25,372 nt of DNA, taken from Methanomicrobia archaeon. Lineage in GTDB: Archaea > Methanobacteriota_B > Thermococci > Methanofastidiosales > NM3. This document shows, one piece after another, positions 1 to 8,076 of this stretch (position 1 is its first letter; every line of letters starts with the position of its first letter). The stretch covers positions 1 through 25,372 of the forward strand of contig JAUVXU010000019.1 in the NCBI GenBank assembly GCA_030603445.1, given 5' to 3'. A program made the position numbers and the translations under genes. The notes under the pieces were generated by a model. That model made no database searches. It was not told where the DNA came from and was given only the letters and a program-made list of their open reading frames with translations.

Positions 1-139
1 GGAAAAGATCTGTTCTGATATAATGATTCTAAACTCAGGCGTCCAGCTTGCCTGTGGGAAACTGAGTGAATACGAAAAAAGATTAGGCACAAATAACCTT
101 GAGAACATATTCACATCGATACTGGGGGAGCCAGAATGA
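1..139 (+). CDS. ABC transporter ATP-binding protein, C-terminal end (partial)
   Basis: An open frame enters from the left edge (first full codon at base 2) and ends with TGA at 137-139, giving the last 45 residues of a protein. The sequence (VEKICSD-type helix followed by an ILNSG strand and an 'ACGKLSEYEKRLG' segment) resembles the C-terminal end of ABC-2-type transporter ATPases, where the H-loop is followed by 'd.i.ilnkG.l...G...el'. The Walker motifs lie outside the window. The stop overlaps the next start as ATGA, so the two genes are translationally coupled; the partner is an ABC-2 permease, which supports the call. The frame and coupling are seen; the family assignment rests on the tail and the context. 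Confidence 0.75.
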   Translation, partial: EKICSDIMILNSGVQLACGKLSEYEKRLGTNNLENIFTSILGEPE

Positions 140-897
140 ATGGAATACTTTCCTTTACAAGATGGGAGATGAAAAACTCTTTGAGATTCCCTCTCCCAGA
201 ACTTATAGTGTTTATAGTGTTCTTCACAATGTTTAGCAAACTGTTTGTTATCCCCATAGGCATGATTTCGGGCGAGGGGGAATTATCGAGCATAGCGAAC
301 GGCGGATACTTTACGATGTTTATGCTGCTCACTCCAGAAAGGGTCCAACTACTTTATACAATCATCATAGTGTTTTCATCCTTCATGCTAGCCCTTTCAT
401 TTGCCAATGATATGGAGAAAGGCATACTGCGCCAATATTTTTCTTCACCCATATCGAAGAAAGATATATTTTTCGGGAAGATTATTGCAGTGAGCCTTCC
501 CTTGATAGCGGTGTCGTCCATCGCAACCATATCGATGTTGTTCATGATAGACCCAGCCCACTTCTTCTCCACGCCGCACGTCCTTAAATTCATGGTGGCG
601 ATACTGTTTGCATATACGGCCCTTGTCCTCTTTATTGTGGGTGTGAGCACCATAATATCTCTAATCACGAAAAATACGGCGGTAACGGCCATCAGTACAT
701 TCATGCTATTCTATCTTTTTGATATGATCAGCAGCCGGGAATTGCCCTTCTTTCCTTCCAGATCCATGGCAGATATCGTTTATTTTGTGGTGGGGCAGAG
801 TTACAACAACCTAGCCGTGCTGTTTATGCCGATGATGGCAGCCGTCACCATAGGCATAGGTTACTATCTGTTTGTTGCAAGGGTGGAATTGTCATGA
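136..897 (+). CDS. ABC-2 type transporter permease
   Basis: 253-residue polytopic membrane protein with about six hydrophobic segments (roughly residues 20-42, 72-92, 112-136, 147-175, 180-200 and 227-250). The 'ANDMEKGILRQYFSSPISKK' stretch (about residues 90-109) matches the cytoplasmic loop typical of ABC-2 permeases, where 'E...gT...ll..Pis..ei..gK' is usual. It would form the membrane channel for the ATPase encoded immediately upstream, with which it overlaps by four bases. The substrate is unknown; export of a peptide, lipid or polysaccharide is typical of the family. It also overlaps the next gene by four bases, so it is the middle gene of a tightly packed operon. Confidence 0.85.
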   Translation: MNGILSFTRWEMKNSLRFPLPELIVFIVFFTMFSKLFVIPIGMISGEGELSSIANGGYFTMFMLLTPERVQLLYTIIIVFSSFMLALSFANDMEKGILRQYFSSPISKKDIFFGKIIAVSLPLIAVSSIATISMLFMIDPAHFFSTPHVLKFMVAILFAYTALVLFIVGVSTIISLITKNTAVTAISTFMLFYLFDMISSRELPFFPSRSMADIVYFVVGQSYNNLAVLFMPMMAAVTIGIGYYLFVARVELS

Positions 898-1376
898 GGC
901 CAACATACGTCAGATGCGCATGGACCTTGATAATTGTTTCAATTGCAATGTTTGCAACTACATACATCAATGATTATGGGGGGAGAGCTGATATGTACAA
1001 TGGGACCCTCATCCCAAGTGACAATAACTCCATCCATTATTACCAATACTACCAAAACAGGGAGTATGAGTTCAAGCTAGTTACAGATTCCAAGTATCCT
1101 TTGACGATAGAAGTTATAGATTCAAAAAGAAGTATTTTGTTCTCTGATACGGTTTCCACTGGGCAAAAATTTTATCTAAGGCCAGCTACCAGAGGATATG
1201 TAGATGTCATGGTAACGTTAACTCACGAAGAGGAAGTGGGATTCAATTTGTCATATACTATGGAGGACGCCATAGATAAAGATGTCCAGAGAGACATTTT
1301 AATATTCATGATTATCGTCGCCATAATATTTGTCATTGTGCTTGTTGTTCCTGATAGAAGAAGAAGGGGGTGGTAA
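894..1376 (+). CDS. bitopic surface protein of the ABC transporter operon, unknown function
   Basis: 160 residues with a hydrophobic N-terminal segment (about 8-25), an extracytoplasmic domain rich in Tyr/Asn and predicted beta strands (about 30-130), and a C-terminal membrane helix (about 133-152) ending in a basic 'DRRRRGW' tail that should lie in the cytoplasm. The N-terminal helix may be a signal anchor or a cleaved signal peptide. It overlaps the permease by four bases (ATGA), so it is part of the exporter operon and could be an accessory or substrate-binding subunit. I do not recognise a family. Confidence 0.7.
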   Translation: MRPTYVRCAWTLIIVSIAMFATTYINDYGGRADMYNGTLIPSDNNSIHYYQYYQNREYEFKLVTDSKYPLTIEVIDSKRSILFSDTVSTGQKFYLRPATRGYVDVMVTLTHEEEVGFNLSYTMEDAIDKDVQRDILIFMIIVAIIFVIVLVVPDRRRRGW

Positions 1377-1380
1377 ATGC

Positions 1381-1485
1381 ATGCTATCAACTTTTGGCGA
1401 AAACACTGCGCCATGGTTTGTGACCGTAGGTGTCTTTATAGCCATATCGATAATACTCATAGTGAAAAGTAGAGATAATGATTAG
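1381..1485 (+). CDS. 34-residue single-span membrane peptide
   Basis: Short ORF, ATG at 1381 to TAG at 1483-1485. The product starts MLSTFGENTAPWF, has one strongly hydrophobic helix (about residues 13-28, 'VTVGVFIAISIILIV') and ends KSRDND. A GGGGGTGG purine run at 1366-1373 lies 7 bases upstream of this ATG, good Shine-Dalgarno spacing; the overlapping ATG at 1377 in another frame is too close to it and yields a less plausible peptide. It lies 4 bases downstream of the bitopic protein gene and so is probably the last gene of the ABC operon, perhaps a small regulatory or stabilising subunit. Function unknown. Confidence 0.55.
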   Translation: MLSTFGENTAPWFVTVGVFIAISIILIVKSRDND

Positions 1486-1605
1486 GGGATGTTTGATAAT
1501 AAAAGAGAAGAGATTGGTTAATACTAGCATATACTTCATTTTATCCAATATAATAACACTTAAAAGATAAGAAAGTTTCAAACAAACATTATATGATATT
1601 TATTG

Positions 1606-1620
1606 TATGCTTGGTGCATA
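1606..1620. promoter_or_regulatory. perfect 5-bp-arm dyad upstream of aspartate dehydrogenase
   Basis: TATGC-TTGGT-GCATA is a perfect inverted repeat. A TATA-like stretch (ATTATATGA, about 1588-1596) lies just before it, so the dyad would sit near the transcription start of the gene at 1673. It could be an operator. The arms are short and chance is possible. Confidence 0.25.
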
Positions 1621-1672
1621 GGAAAAAATAAATAGCATAGCCTCTCTATAAAATAAAAAATAGGGTGAAAAG

Positions 1673-2425
1673 ATGTTGCATATAATGATTGTAGGATGTG
1701 GAAATATAGCCCACCTCATTTTTAAAAAAAGCAAAAACATTGCCATTGATGCAGTATTTGATATAAATGAACAGCGAGCAAAAGAGTTTTCCAAACTAAC
1801 TGGAGCCAAAATATGCAAATCAATTGAAGACTTATTGAAACAGGATTGCACGCTTGTTGTAGAGGCCGCATCCCCTCATGCTGTTGTGGAAATAGGCGAG
1901 AAAGTGCTTAAGGCAAGAAAAGACCTTATGATAATGAGCGTAGGTGGACTTGCGGATAAAGACTTTTATGAGGAGATGTTGTCTCTAGCAAGTAAATTAG
2001 AACAAAAGATCTACATACCGTCTGGCGCCATTGGAGGGCTTGATGCGTTATCTGCAGCAAGTATTGGAAAAATAGAAAGCATACTAATTGAGACCACAAA
2101 ACCTGCCTCCTCACTTCCCGTAGAAGTTAAAGAGAAAAAAAAGATATTCGAAGGAACGCCCGATGATGCAATAAAACAATTTCCCAAAAACATAAACGTT
2201 GCTGTAACACTATCCCTCATAGGACGATCAAAAAACGTTATTGTTAAAATCGTGGCCGACCCAAACGCACATAGAAATAAACATAACATAACAATCAGAG
2301 GAGATGTGGGTACTATCACAATGTGTTTTGATAATGTGCCATCAGAAAATGAAGCAACATCCCTATTGGCAGGATACTCTGCTGTCGCACTTTTAGAACG
2401 GCTTTCATCACCCCTTCAGTTTTGA
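1673..2425 (+). CDS. nadX: L-aspartate dehydrogenase (NAD biosynthesis)
   Basis: 250-residue protein that matches the NadX/AspDH family: oxidation of L-aspartate to iminoaspartate with NAD(P)+, feeding quinolinate synthase (NadA) in de novo NAD synthesis. The N-terminal Rossmann fold starts with the GCGNIA fingerprint (residues 8-13). 'SGAIGGLDAL' (117-126) and 'ADPNAHRNKH' (195-204) are the conserved substrate-domain motifs, the latter holding the catalytic histidine (probably His204). Length is normal for the family. A GGGTGA ribosome site at 1662-1667 precedes the ATG. No nadA or nadC lies nearby, so the gene appears to stand alone here. Confidence 0.85.
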   Translation: MLHIMIVGCGNIAHLIFKKSKNIAIDAVFDINEQRAKEFSKLTGAKICKSIEDLLKQDCTLVVEAASPHAVVEIGEKVLKARKDLMIMSVGGLADKDFYEEMLSLASKLEQKIYIPSGAIGGLDALSAASIGKIESILIETTKPASSLPVEVKEKKKIFEGTPDDAIKQFPKNINVAVTLSLIGRSKNVIVKIVADPNAHRNKHNITIRGDVGTITMCFDNVPSENEATSLLAGYSAVALLERLSSPLQF

Positions 2426-2474
2426 GGAAACTAATAATGACAAAATATTTATGCTTATGAGGTGAAAATTTTCA

Positions 2475-3173
2475 ATGCTTCCACTCTATGATGAGAATCC
2501 TACTTATGAAAGGCCATATGTAACTTATGCCTTGATCGCGGTAAACACTATCGTGTTCTTATATATGTTTTTAATAGAGTATGTATTTGGGCCATACGAA
2601 CTTGCAAAATTTTACTATGATTGGTCAATTATCCCTTACTTTGTATCCAACGGCGAGAGGCTTTACACCATATTCACATCCATGTTTATGCACGGAGGAT
2701 TCCTTCATTTTGGCGGAAATATGCTCTATCTCTATATATTTGGGAACAATATTGAAGATTCGATGGGGCATAAAAAATTTATTATTTTTTACCTTGCCTG
2801 TGGGGTAGCAGCTGGTTTTGCCCAAATTCTCACTGAACCAGGATCATTGATACCGATGATAGGCGCGTCAGGTGCAATCGCAGGAGTGCTTGGAGCATAT
2901 CTGCTTCTTTTTCCAAAAGCCAATGTAGTTACCTTAATAATTTATTTTATTGTAAAAGTACCAGCGGTAATAATACTTGGTTTCTGGTTCCTTATGCAGC
3001 TCTTCAGCGGCATTGGGTCCCTTACAGCAAGTGGAGAAGGGGGAGTAGCATACTTTGCACATATAGGTGGATTCGCTTGTGGATTTCTGCTTATAAAATT
3101 ATTTAGAAGAAAAGATTACAAATCCAGAAAATGTATCAAGGATGATTGGGAAAGAATAAATTATCATCATTGA
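2475..3173 (+). CDS. rhomboid family intramembrane serine protease
   Basis: 232-residue polytopic protein with the full rhomboid signature: the 'HGGFLHFGGNM' loop and helix 2 region (residues 73-83, including the oxyanion-hole Asn82), GASGA with the nucleophile Ser132, and AHIGGF with the catalytic His196. About six membrane helices are visible, and a basic cytoplasmic tail follows residue 210. Such proteases cut helix-destabilised membrane proteins within the bilayer; the substrate here is unknown. A GGTGA ribosome site lies at 2461-2465 and a TATA-like AAATATTTAT at about 2443-2452. The gene is 49 bases after nadX, and its 3' end overlaps a convergent small gene by 38 bases. Confidence 0.9.
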   Translation: MLPLYDENPTYERPYVTYALIAVNTIVFLYMFLIEYVFGPYELAKFYYDWSIIPYFVSNGERLYTIFTSMFMHGGFLHFGGNMLYLYIFGNNIEDSMGHKKFIIFYLACGVAAGFAQILTEPGSLIPMIGASGAIAGVLGAYLLLFPKANVVTLIIYFIVKVPAVIILGFWFLMQLFSGIGSLTASGEGGVAYFAHIGGFACGFLLIKLFRRKDYKSRKCIKDDWERINYHH

Positions 3174-3321
3174 AGTGCAATGAGAACCAGCTATTGGCAA
3201 CAACGTATCTTTCCTCCTTGTAACAATAAGGGCAACGTAGCGTATAAAGTAACTTATCTTGTTCCATGATATGTGCAGATTTTATCATGCCCCCGCAAAA
3301 AGGACATTGTAGCGTTGCCAT
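3136..3321 (-). CDS. small zinc-ribbon protein
   Basis: 61 residues with two CxxC knuckles, C6-P-F-C9 and C30-P-Y-C33, the layout of a rubredoxin-like zinc ribbon. The remainder is short and polar with an aromatic tail. It runs opposite to the rhomboid gene and overlaps its 3' end by 38 bases, with no obvious Shine-Dalgarno site, so the mRNA may be leaderless or nearly so. The four correctly spaced cysteines make a real gene likely. Its role is unknown; such proteins often bind nucleic acid or serve as small adaptor modules. Confidence 0.6.
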   Translation of the reverse strand: MATLQCPFCGGMIKSAHIMEQDKLLYTLRCPYCYKEERYVVANSWFSLHFNDDNLFFPNHP

Positions 3322-3390
3322 AAAATATGTAAAACATAAGAGATAAACTGTTTAGTGCAAGAGAGGAAAAGAAAAGTGAAAGCACACACA

Positions 3391-3400
3391 TTTATAAAAA
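3391..3400 (+). promoter_or_regulatory. TATA box of the deoxyhypusine synthase gene
   Basis: TTTATAAAAA preceded by a purine-rich, BRE-like stretch. It is 33-43 bases upstream of the ATG at 3434, which places transcription start near 3418 and leaves a short leader. Confidence 0.55.
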
Positions 3401-3433
3401 GAGATTAATACCACTCATACCTGAGATGATACC

Positions 3434-4363
3434 ATGAAGTTAGAGAAAGCTGTTTCTGATATCCACATAGAAAAGAATACATCGTTAAATGAGATTACAA
3501 AACAGATGTATGAAGCGGGTGGATTTACTGGGCAAAAATTTTCCTTGGGCGCAGATATATTGCACAAGATGCTAAAAGAGGAATGCACAAATTTTTTGTC
3601 ATTTCCGGCATGCATCATTTCCACAGGGGTTAGAGGAATAATAAAGGATATGGTAAAAAAGAAACAGTTCGACGCCCTCATAACTACATGTGGAACGCTT
3701 GACCATGACCTTGCACGAATATGGAAACCTTACTATCATGGTGAGTGGGATGCCGATGATGCCCAACTGCACAAAGAGGGAGTAAACAGGCTGGGTAATA
3801 TATTTATCCCAAATGAGTGTTATGGGGAGATACTAGAAAACAAACTCCAATCAATGCTTCAGGAAATATATGACGAAGGGAAAACTAGCTTGTCAACATA
3901 CGAACTGGTGTGGGAAATAGGAGATAGGATAGATGATAAAGACAGCATAATTTATTGGGCTGCAAAAAATAGGATACCTGTTATAATACCAGGAATAACG
4001 GACGGATCCGTAGGAAGCCAGATATTTTTCTTCGCACAGGATCATGATTTTTCAATTGATTTGATAAAAGATGAAAAACTACTAGCTGACATAGTTTTTG
4101 ATGCACCAAAGACCGGTGCCCTCATGATTGGTGGAGGAATATCAAAACATCACACCATATGGTGGAATCAGTTCAGAGGGGGGCTTGATTACGCAGTGTA
4201 CATAACGACCGCGCCAGAATGGGACGGATCGCTTTCCGGTGCACGCATAAAAGAAGCAGTGTCTTGGGGAAAAGTAAAGGAAGACGCAAGATACGTGACA
4301 ATTGAAGGCGACGCGACAATGATATTACCCTTTATGTATGGAAGTGTTTTGCAGTCGCTATGA
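3434..4363 (+). CDS. dys: deoxyhypusine synthase
   Basis: 309 residues, full length. It transfers the aminobutyl group of spermidine to a lysine of translation factor aIF5A in an NAD-dependent reaction, the first step of hypusine formation. Key motifs are present: 'TTCGTLDHDLAR' (84-95, NAD/spermidine site), 'GITDGSVGSQ' (187-196), 'GGGISKHH' (233-240) with the active-site His, and 'KEAVSWGK' (273-280) ending in the catalytic Lys280 that forms the enzyme intermediate. It is monocistronic here, with its own TATA box; the next gene begins 66 bases downstream behind a DNA dyad. The family assignment is firm. Confidence 0.95.
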   Translation: MKLEKAVSDIHIEKNTSLNEITKQMYEAGGFTGQKFSLGADILHKMLKEECTNFLSFPACIISTGVRGIIKDMVKKKQFDALITTCGTLDHDLARIWKPYYHGEWDADDAQLHKEGVNRLGNIFIPNECYGEILENKLQSMLQEIYDEGKTSLSTYELVWEIGDRIDDKDSIIYWAAKNRIPVIIPGITDGSVGSQIFFFAQDHDFSIDLIKDEKLLADIVFDAPKTGALMIGGGISKHHTIWWNQFRGGLDYAVYITTAPEWDGSLSGARIKEAVSWGKVKEDARYVTIEGDATMILPFMYGSVLQSL

Positions 4364-4379
4364 TGGAACGACCGTTCCA
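4364..4379. promoter_or_regulatory. perfect 16-bp dyad, likely operator of the downstream sensor operon
   Basis: TGGAACG-AC-CGTTCCA is a perfect 7-bp inverted repeat with only two central bases, too tight for an RNA hairpin loop, so a dimeric DNA-binding protein is the better reading. It begins directly after the dys stop codon and lies about 10 bases before a TATA-like CTTAAATTA (about 4389-4397) that would drive the genes at 4430 and 5301. The second of those genes encodes a winged-helix regulator, a candidate ligand. Confidence 0.55.
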
Positions 4380-4429
4380 ATCGTGTCCCTTAAATTACAT
4401 GAATGATAAGAGCGGGTGAGGTGAAAAAC

Positions 4430-5284
4430 ATGAAAAAAAAGATAGTCTCTATAGCACTGATCTTAATCTTCTCGCTTAGTATCTTACCTATACAAGCTGA
4501 AGAAACAACTCAGTCCCGACTTGAACAATACATACATATTGGAGAAAAAGCCTTAATTGCAGTAGAAGAACAAAACTCTAAACAAGAACAGCCAAATGAC
4601 GAAATTACTTTGTTGCTTGATGAAGCAAGAAATCTCTTAGAACATGCGAAAAATTCTATGGAAGAAGGAGATAATGCCTTGGCCATAGAATATACAAAAA
4701 ATGCAATGAAACAGATAAAAGATGCCGCTATGCTACTTGACACCCCCCCAGAAATACCGAAAAACGCATTGAATGCACAATTAAAACGTTTAGAACAATC
4801 ATACCACAAAGCATCTATTGTAGTTTCAAGCCTGCATGAGAAAGGATTTGATACCTCCCTTCTTGATAAAAATCTACAGGACGTGCAGACGTCTTTGCAA
4901 CAAGCATCCTCCCATATCGACAAAGGAGAATATATCGCTGCAAAAAATGAATTAAGACAGGCCGGTGCATCCCTACAAAATATACAGGAAATTCTCAGGG
5001 AACATGCACAAAATAATGAGAATATACAAGCATACCTCTCACTCGTAAAAGAGAAACTCGGAATAGCCATAAAAATCATTGAGTTAGCACAGGCACAAGG
5101 ACTTGACACACAAACAGCAGAGGAATTATTAGAAAGCTTCACTATAGAATTAGAAAACGCAAAAGAGATGTATCAAGAGGGTAATATATTTCAGAGCTTG
5201 CAACACATACGCATATCAGCACAAATAGGCAAAGAACTGAGATATGAGATCCAGAATTTAGCATCAGCATTAAATAATGCATAA
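4430..5284 (+). CDS. secreted all-helical protein with three internal repeats
   Basis: 284 residues from the ATG at 4430, chosen because a GGTGAGGTGA ribosome site (4415-4424) lies just upstream and because it gives a clean signal peptide (MKKK, hydrophobic 5-20, likely cut after QA at 23). An in-frame ATG at 4403 would precede this site. The mature part is acidic, Gln/Ala/Glu-rich and helical. Three related units start near residues 30, 120 and 204; each contains 'LL(D/E)...L..A......G....(A/S)' (about 62-97, 144-180, 233-268), resembling TPR-like helical hairpins. It is followed by a membrane-bound regulator gene whose signal-peptide region starts 16 bases after its stop. It may be an extracytoplasmic ligand or partner of that regulator. 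No family recognised. Confidence 0.75.
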   Translation: MKKKIVSIALILIFSLSILPIQAEETTQSRLEQYIHIGEKALIAVEEQNSKQEQPNDEITLLLDEARNLLEHAKNSMEEGDNALAIEYTKNAMKQIKDAAMLLDTPPEIPKNALNAQLKRLEQSYHKASIVVSSLHEKGFDTSLLDKNLQDVQTSLQQASSHIDKGEYIAAKNELRQAGASLQNIQEILREHAQNNENIQAYLSLVKEKLGIAIKIIELAQAQGLDTQTAEELLESFTIELENAKEMYQEGNIFQSLQHIRISAQIGKELRYEIQNLASALNNA

Positions 5285-5300
5285 AGGAGTAATAATCATC

Positions 5301-6095
5301 ATGCACAAACTCCTTTACTTTTTTCTTATTTTTTCTGTTATGGCTGTTCCTGTAACAGCATCTGAAACAACGATGGAAGTATATAGAGATGGTTACGTGC
5401 ATATTGAACAGACCGTCAATACAGACCCTTTTATCGGCACTATTGACATAACACTCTTATCTGAAACTGTTGAAAATTTACTAGTTGTTGATGCAGCCGA
5501 CATCCCTCTAAACTATGAAGTAAATGGCACTACATTAACAATCTTTACTCTTGGCGAAGAAGTTGCGCGAATTTACTATGACACGTCCAGTATAACTAGC
5601 AAGGAAGGGGCGTTATGGGGTATTACGCTAGAGGCCGATGACACTACCCACATAATACTCCCAGAAGAATCAACTATTATCTACCTTTCTCCTATGCCTG
5701 AAAAGATAGACCTTTCAACAAACTCAGTTTATATGGGGGCGGGCAGTATTGAAATCACATACATTTTTGGTCCAGAATCAGAAAATAAAGGCAAATCATG
5801 GTATATGATAGTGTTATTTATTGTGGCAATAATATCGATTATTGGATATGTTCTCATTAAACACCACAAGAAGCCCAAAAAATGGAAATACGATGACGAA
5901 CTTGATATAATTGAGAACAAGATAATGGAATATCTGTACGAACACGGCAACACATTTGAGTCAGAGATAAGAACTGCTTTTAATATCCCAAAAACATCTT
6001 CGTGGCGTATGATGCGTAGACTAGAGCAAAAAGAGTATATTATACTGACAAAAAAGAATAAGCTTAACTTGTTATCAGTCAATAAGAAGTCTTGA
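5301..6095 (+). CDS. membrane-anchored winged-helix regulator with extracytoplasmic domain
   Basis: 264 residues. Signal peptide 1-20 (ending PVTA), a beta-rich outer domain of about 145 residues, one membrane helix (about 167-187), a basic KHHKKPKK stop-transfer segment, then a cytoplasmic winged helix-turn-helix (about 199-260) of the MarR/ArsR-like type common in archaeal one-component membrane regulators. The start at 5301 is favoured by the signal peptide; an AAGGAG sits at 5283-5288, slightly far. An in-frame ATG at 5277 overlaps the previous stop and would add eight residues. It presumably senses an outside signal and controls transcription, possibly its own operon through the dyad at 4364. 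The 3' end overlaps pelota by 17 bases, tail to tail. Confidence 0.75.
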   Translation: MHKLLYFFLIFSVMAVPVTASETTMEVYRDGYVHIEQTVNTDPFIGTIDITLLSETVENLLVVDAADIPLNYEVNGTTLTIFTLGEEVARIYYDTSSITSKEGALWGITLEADDTTHIILPEESTIIYLSPMPEKIDLSTNSVYMGAGSIEITYIFGPESENKGKSWYMIVLFIVAIISIIGYVLIKHHKKPKKWKYDDELDIIENKIMEYLYEHGNTFESEIRTAFNIPKTSSWRMMRRLEQKEYIILTKKNKLNLLSVNKKS

Positions 6096-7128
6096 ACCTT
6101 AAAATCGCACCCAACCCCCCTAACGCCCGAAGCTTTTCTCCCCCCTCGTGGGAAGTAGATATCACATATGATTTAGAGCGCATTCTTTTTGCAAACTCTA
6201 TTAGTTTCTGAACATTTTTGGATAAGCGAAGCAGTTCATCTGTTACAAGGATATATTCTACCTGGGAATTTTCAACAGCGGTCCTAACAGCATCTAATCC
6301 GTATACAGCTTCGTCTGTAACGATCTTGCGAAAAAGTGTTTCGATTAGGGTGATTTCACTAGCAACGCGCGATTCCATGCAAACATCCCCAACGTATCCC
6401 CTCTTTACAACTTCCCAGATGCCGCTCTTCCCGGTAACTGAAACACTTTTTATATGCAATTTGGGTGCAAGGGCGCGCATGTTCTCCTTTACCCATGAAT
6501 AAAACTCCTCCTTAACGAAACCTGGGCCTGCAACAATTACAGAAGATATCCCGGATTCTTCAAGGTATGATGCAATCTTGTTTGTAACTTCTTTGAAAAA
6601 TGCATCCTTCTCCCTTTTCCTGTTAGAAGTGTCTCTCTTTCCAGATATATTACGGGATATTGATGCCACAAAATCAATGCCGTACTGTTTCATAACCCCA
6701 AAATCGCTTTCGCCCTCATCTATTACTACAATAAGTATTTGGGGGTCGTTGGCTGATTCGACTGCAGTTTTTATCCTATCAAGCTGATGCGGTTTCCAAT
6801 GTTTTATTATCTTGGGGGTAGAGCGCACTTCAATGTTTAATGTATGGTAGCTGCCTGATTGTTCACCTTCAACTATAGTGCCTGTAAGTCGCAATGTGTC
6901 TGAGTAATGGGAAAACTCAATCTTCTCAACGCGAATCCCAAGATAAATGCGTATCTTCTCTGTCTTATCTGAGCGTATCATGTCCTGCTTTGACTGCTGT
7001 CTTCTATATGTAACATCAAAGACCACATCCTCAGGTTCTATTACTTGGGACAAGTGCCATAGGTCATCAAGAGTTTCGACCTTAACCTTCAACTCATCTT
7101 TTGAGAGGTCTTTGTGTATTATACGCAT
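6079..7128 (-). CDS. pelA: pelota homologue, ribosome rescue factor (aPelota)
   Basis: 349 residues from the ATG at 7128 (a TTG at 7131 is an alternative). It begins 'MRIIHKDLSKDELKVKVET', the conserved pelota start, followed by the Sm-like N-domain with its 'DDLWHLS' and 'DVVFDVTYRR' segments, the central eRF1-like domain around 'VVIDEGESDFGV' with 'GPGFVKEEF', and the C-terminal L7Ae-like domain ('LVTDELLR', 'ISTSHEGGEKL..LGGLGAILRF'). No GGQ motif, as expected: pelota does not hydrolyse peptidyl-tRNA but splits stalled ribosomes with ABCE1/aEF1alpha. A TATA-like CTTATATG at about 7158-7165 precedes it. Convergent with the membrane regulator gene. Confidence 0.95.
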   Translation of the reverse strand: MRIIHKDLSKDELKVKVETLDDLWHLSQVIEPEDVVFDVTYRRQQSKQDMIRSDKTEKIRIYLGIRVEKIEFSHYSDTLRLTGTIVEGEQSGSYHTLNIEVRSTPKIIKHWKPHQLDRIKTAVESANDPQILIVVIDEGESDFGVMKQYGIDFVASISRNISGKRDTSNRKREKDAFFKEVTNKIASYLEESGISSVIVAGPGFVKEEFYSWVKENMRALAPKLHIKSVSVTGKSGIWEVVKRGYVGDVCMESRVASEITLIETLFRKIVTDEAVYGLDAVRTAVENSQVEYILVTDELLRLSKNVQKLIEFAKRMRSKSYVISTSHEGGEKLRALGGLGAILRFKTSY

Positions 7129-7207
7129 CAATTTAGTTAAGTAGTAGAGACATATAAGCTTGTTGATTGAGAAATAGAATCACTCTAAACAGGCCATATA
7201 ACTTGCA

Positions 7208-7963
7208 TTATCTGAACAGATCTTTCTCTTTCTCCCTATTATAAGTGGTGGCTGGAACTTCGGAAACTTGGTAGCGAACACCTCGAACTATAACAACAGG
7301 TATCCCCTCATCTGCTTGGCCCATTACCATGTCCGCTGCAGACGCAACTTCATCGGCTCTTGCTATAACACTGGATTTAAGTTCATAATCATACAGATCC
7401 CTCACTCCTTTGTAAAACCAGAAGGGATCTATTCCGGACATGCCCACAGTAACGCCAACAGCACCGGCCCTAAATGGCCTGCCCTGTGTATCTGAAAGCA
7501 AAACGGCTATCCTCTTTCCAGTCGCGGCCTCTATAAATTCCTTAATTTTTCGGGCTGATGCATCTGGATCCACAGGCAATGTGCAAACCATGTTTACATT
7601 CCCTGCAACATTAGATGTATCTATGCCTGCAGAAGCGCATATGAATCCATGTTTTGTCTCAGCAATTATTGGGCCCATGCCTACTTTAATTATGCTTCTT
7701 GATGAACGCAATATCGCCTCACAAAGGCGAGGATCCTTACCTGAAGCGTCTGCAAGCTCTAACGCACGCTCTGATGGTTTGATAGTATTAAGATCAAGCA
7801 ACGCGCCTTCCGCCTTTGAAACTATCGTAGAAGAGACCACTATGATGTCGCCTTCTTCAATATTTATTCCAGACAGGTCTAGTGCATTAACTATAATTTC
7901 TCCTATATCATCGCTTTCTTTTATAAGGGGGATATGATGCAGTGGCAGAATCGAAATAACCAT
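7208..7963 (-). CDS. cofE: coenzyme F420-0:L-glutamate ligase
   Basis: 251 residues, normal length for CofE, which adds gamma-linked glutamates to F420-0 using GTP and metal. Typical motifs include 'GDIIVVSSTIVSKAEG' (about residues 38-53), 'KHGFICASAGIDTSNV' (about 104-119) and 'SDTQGRPFRAGAVGVTVG' (about 156-173). An AGAGGCG ribosome site precedes the ATG at 7963. This gene shows that the organism makes F420, which fits the F420-reducing hydrogenase 400 bases away on the same strand. It starts from an intergenic region shared with the divergent small gene at 8108; a TATA-like AATATATTTTTAA (minus strand, about 8009-8021) probably serves it. Confidence 0.93.
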   Translation of the reverse strand: MVISILPLHHIPLIKESDDIGEIIVNALDLSGINIEEGDIIVVSSTIVSKAEGALLDLNTIKPSERALELADASGKDPRLCEAILRSSRSIIKVGMGPIIAETKHGFICASAGIDTSNVAGNVNMVCTLPVDPDASARKIKEFIEAATGKRIAVLLSDTQGRPFRAGAVGVTVGMSGIDPFWFYKGVRDLYDYELKSSVIARADEVASAADMVMGQADEGIPVVIVRGVRYQVSEVPATTYNREKEKDLFR

Positions 7964-8076
7964 TAAAACGCCTCTTTTGTATGCTGAAGAGCTTATGAGT
8001 CTGCTGCTTAAAAATATATTGTAGCCAGATGCTCCCTGATAGAAAATCCCCCTATTTCATGCTAAATAATAGCAAG

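Noticed and set aside
4510-5142. 210-residue minus-strand ORF rich in Cys, Ser and Phe
   Set aside because: It is the antisense shadow of the Gln/Glu/Ala-rich secreted protein, which has a ribosome site and signal peptide.
7440-7937. 165-residue plus-strand ORF
   Set aside because: Antisense shadow of cofE, whose conserved motifs are clear.
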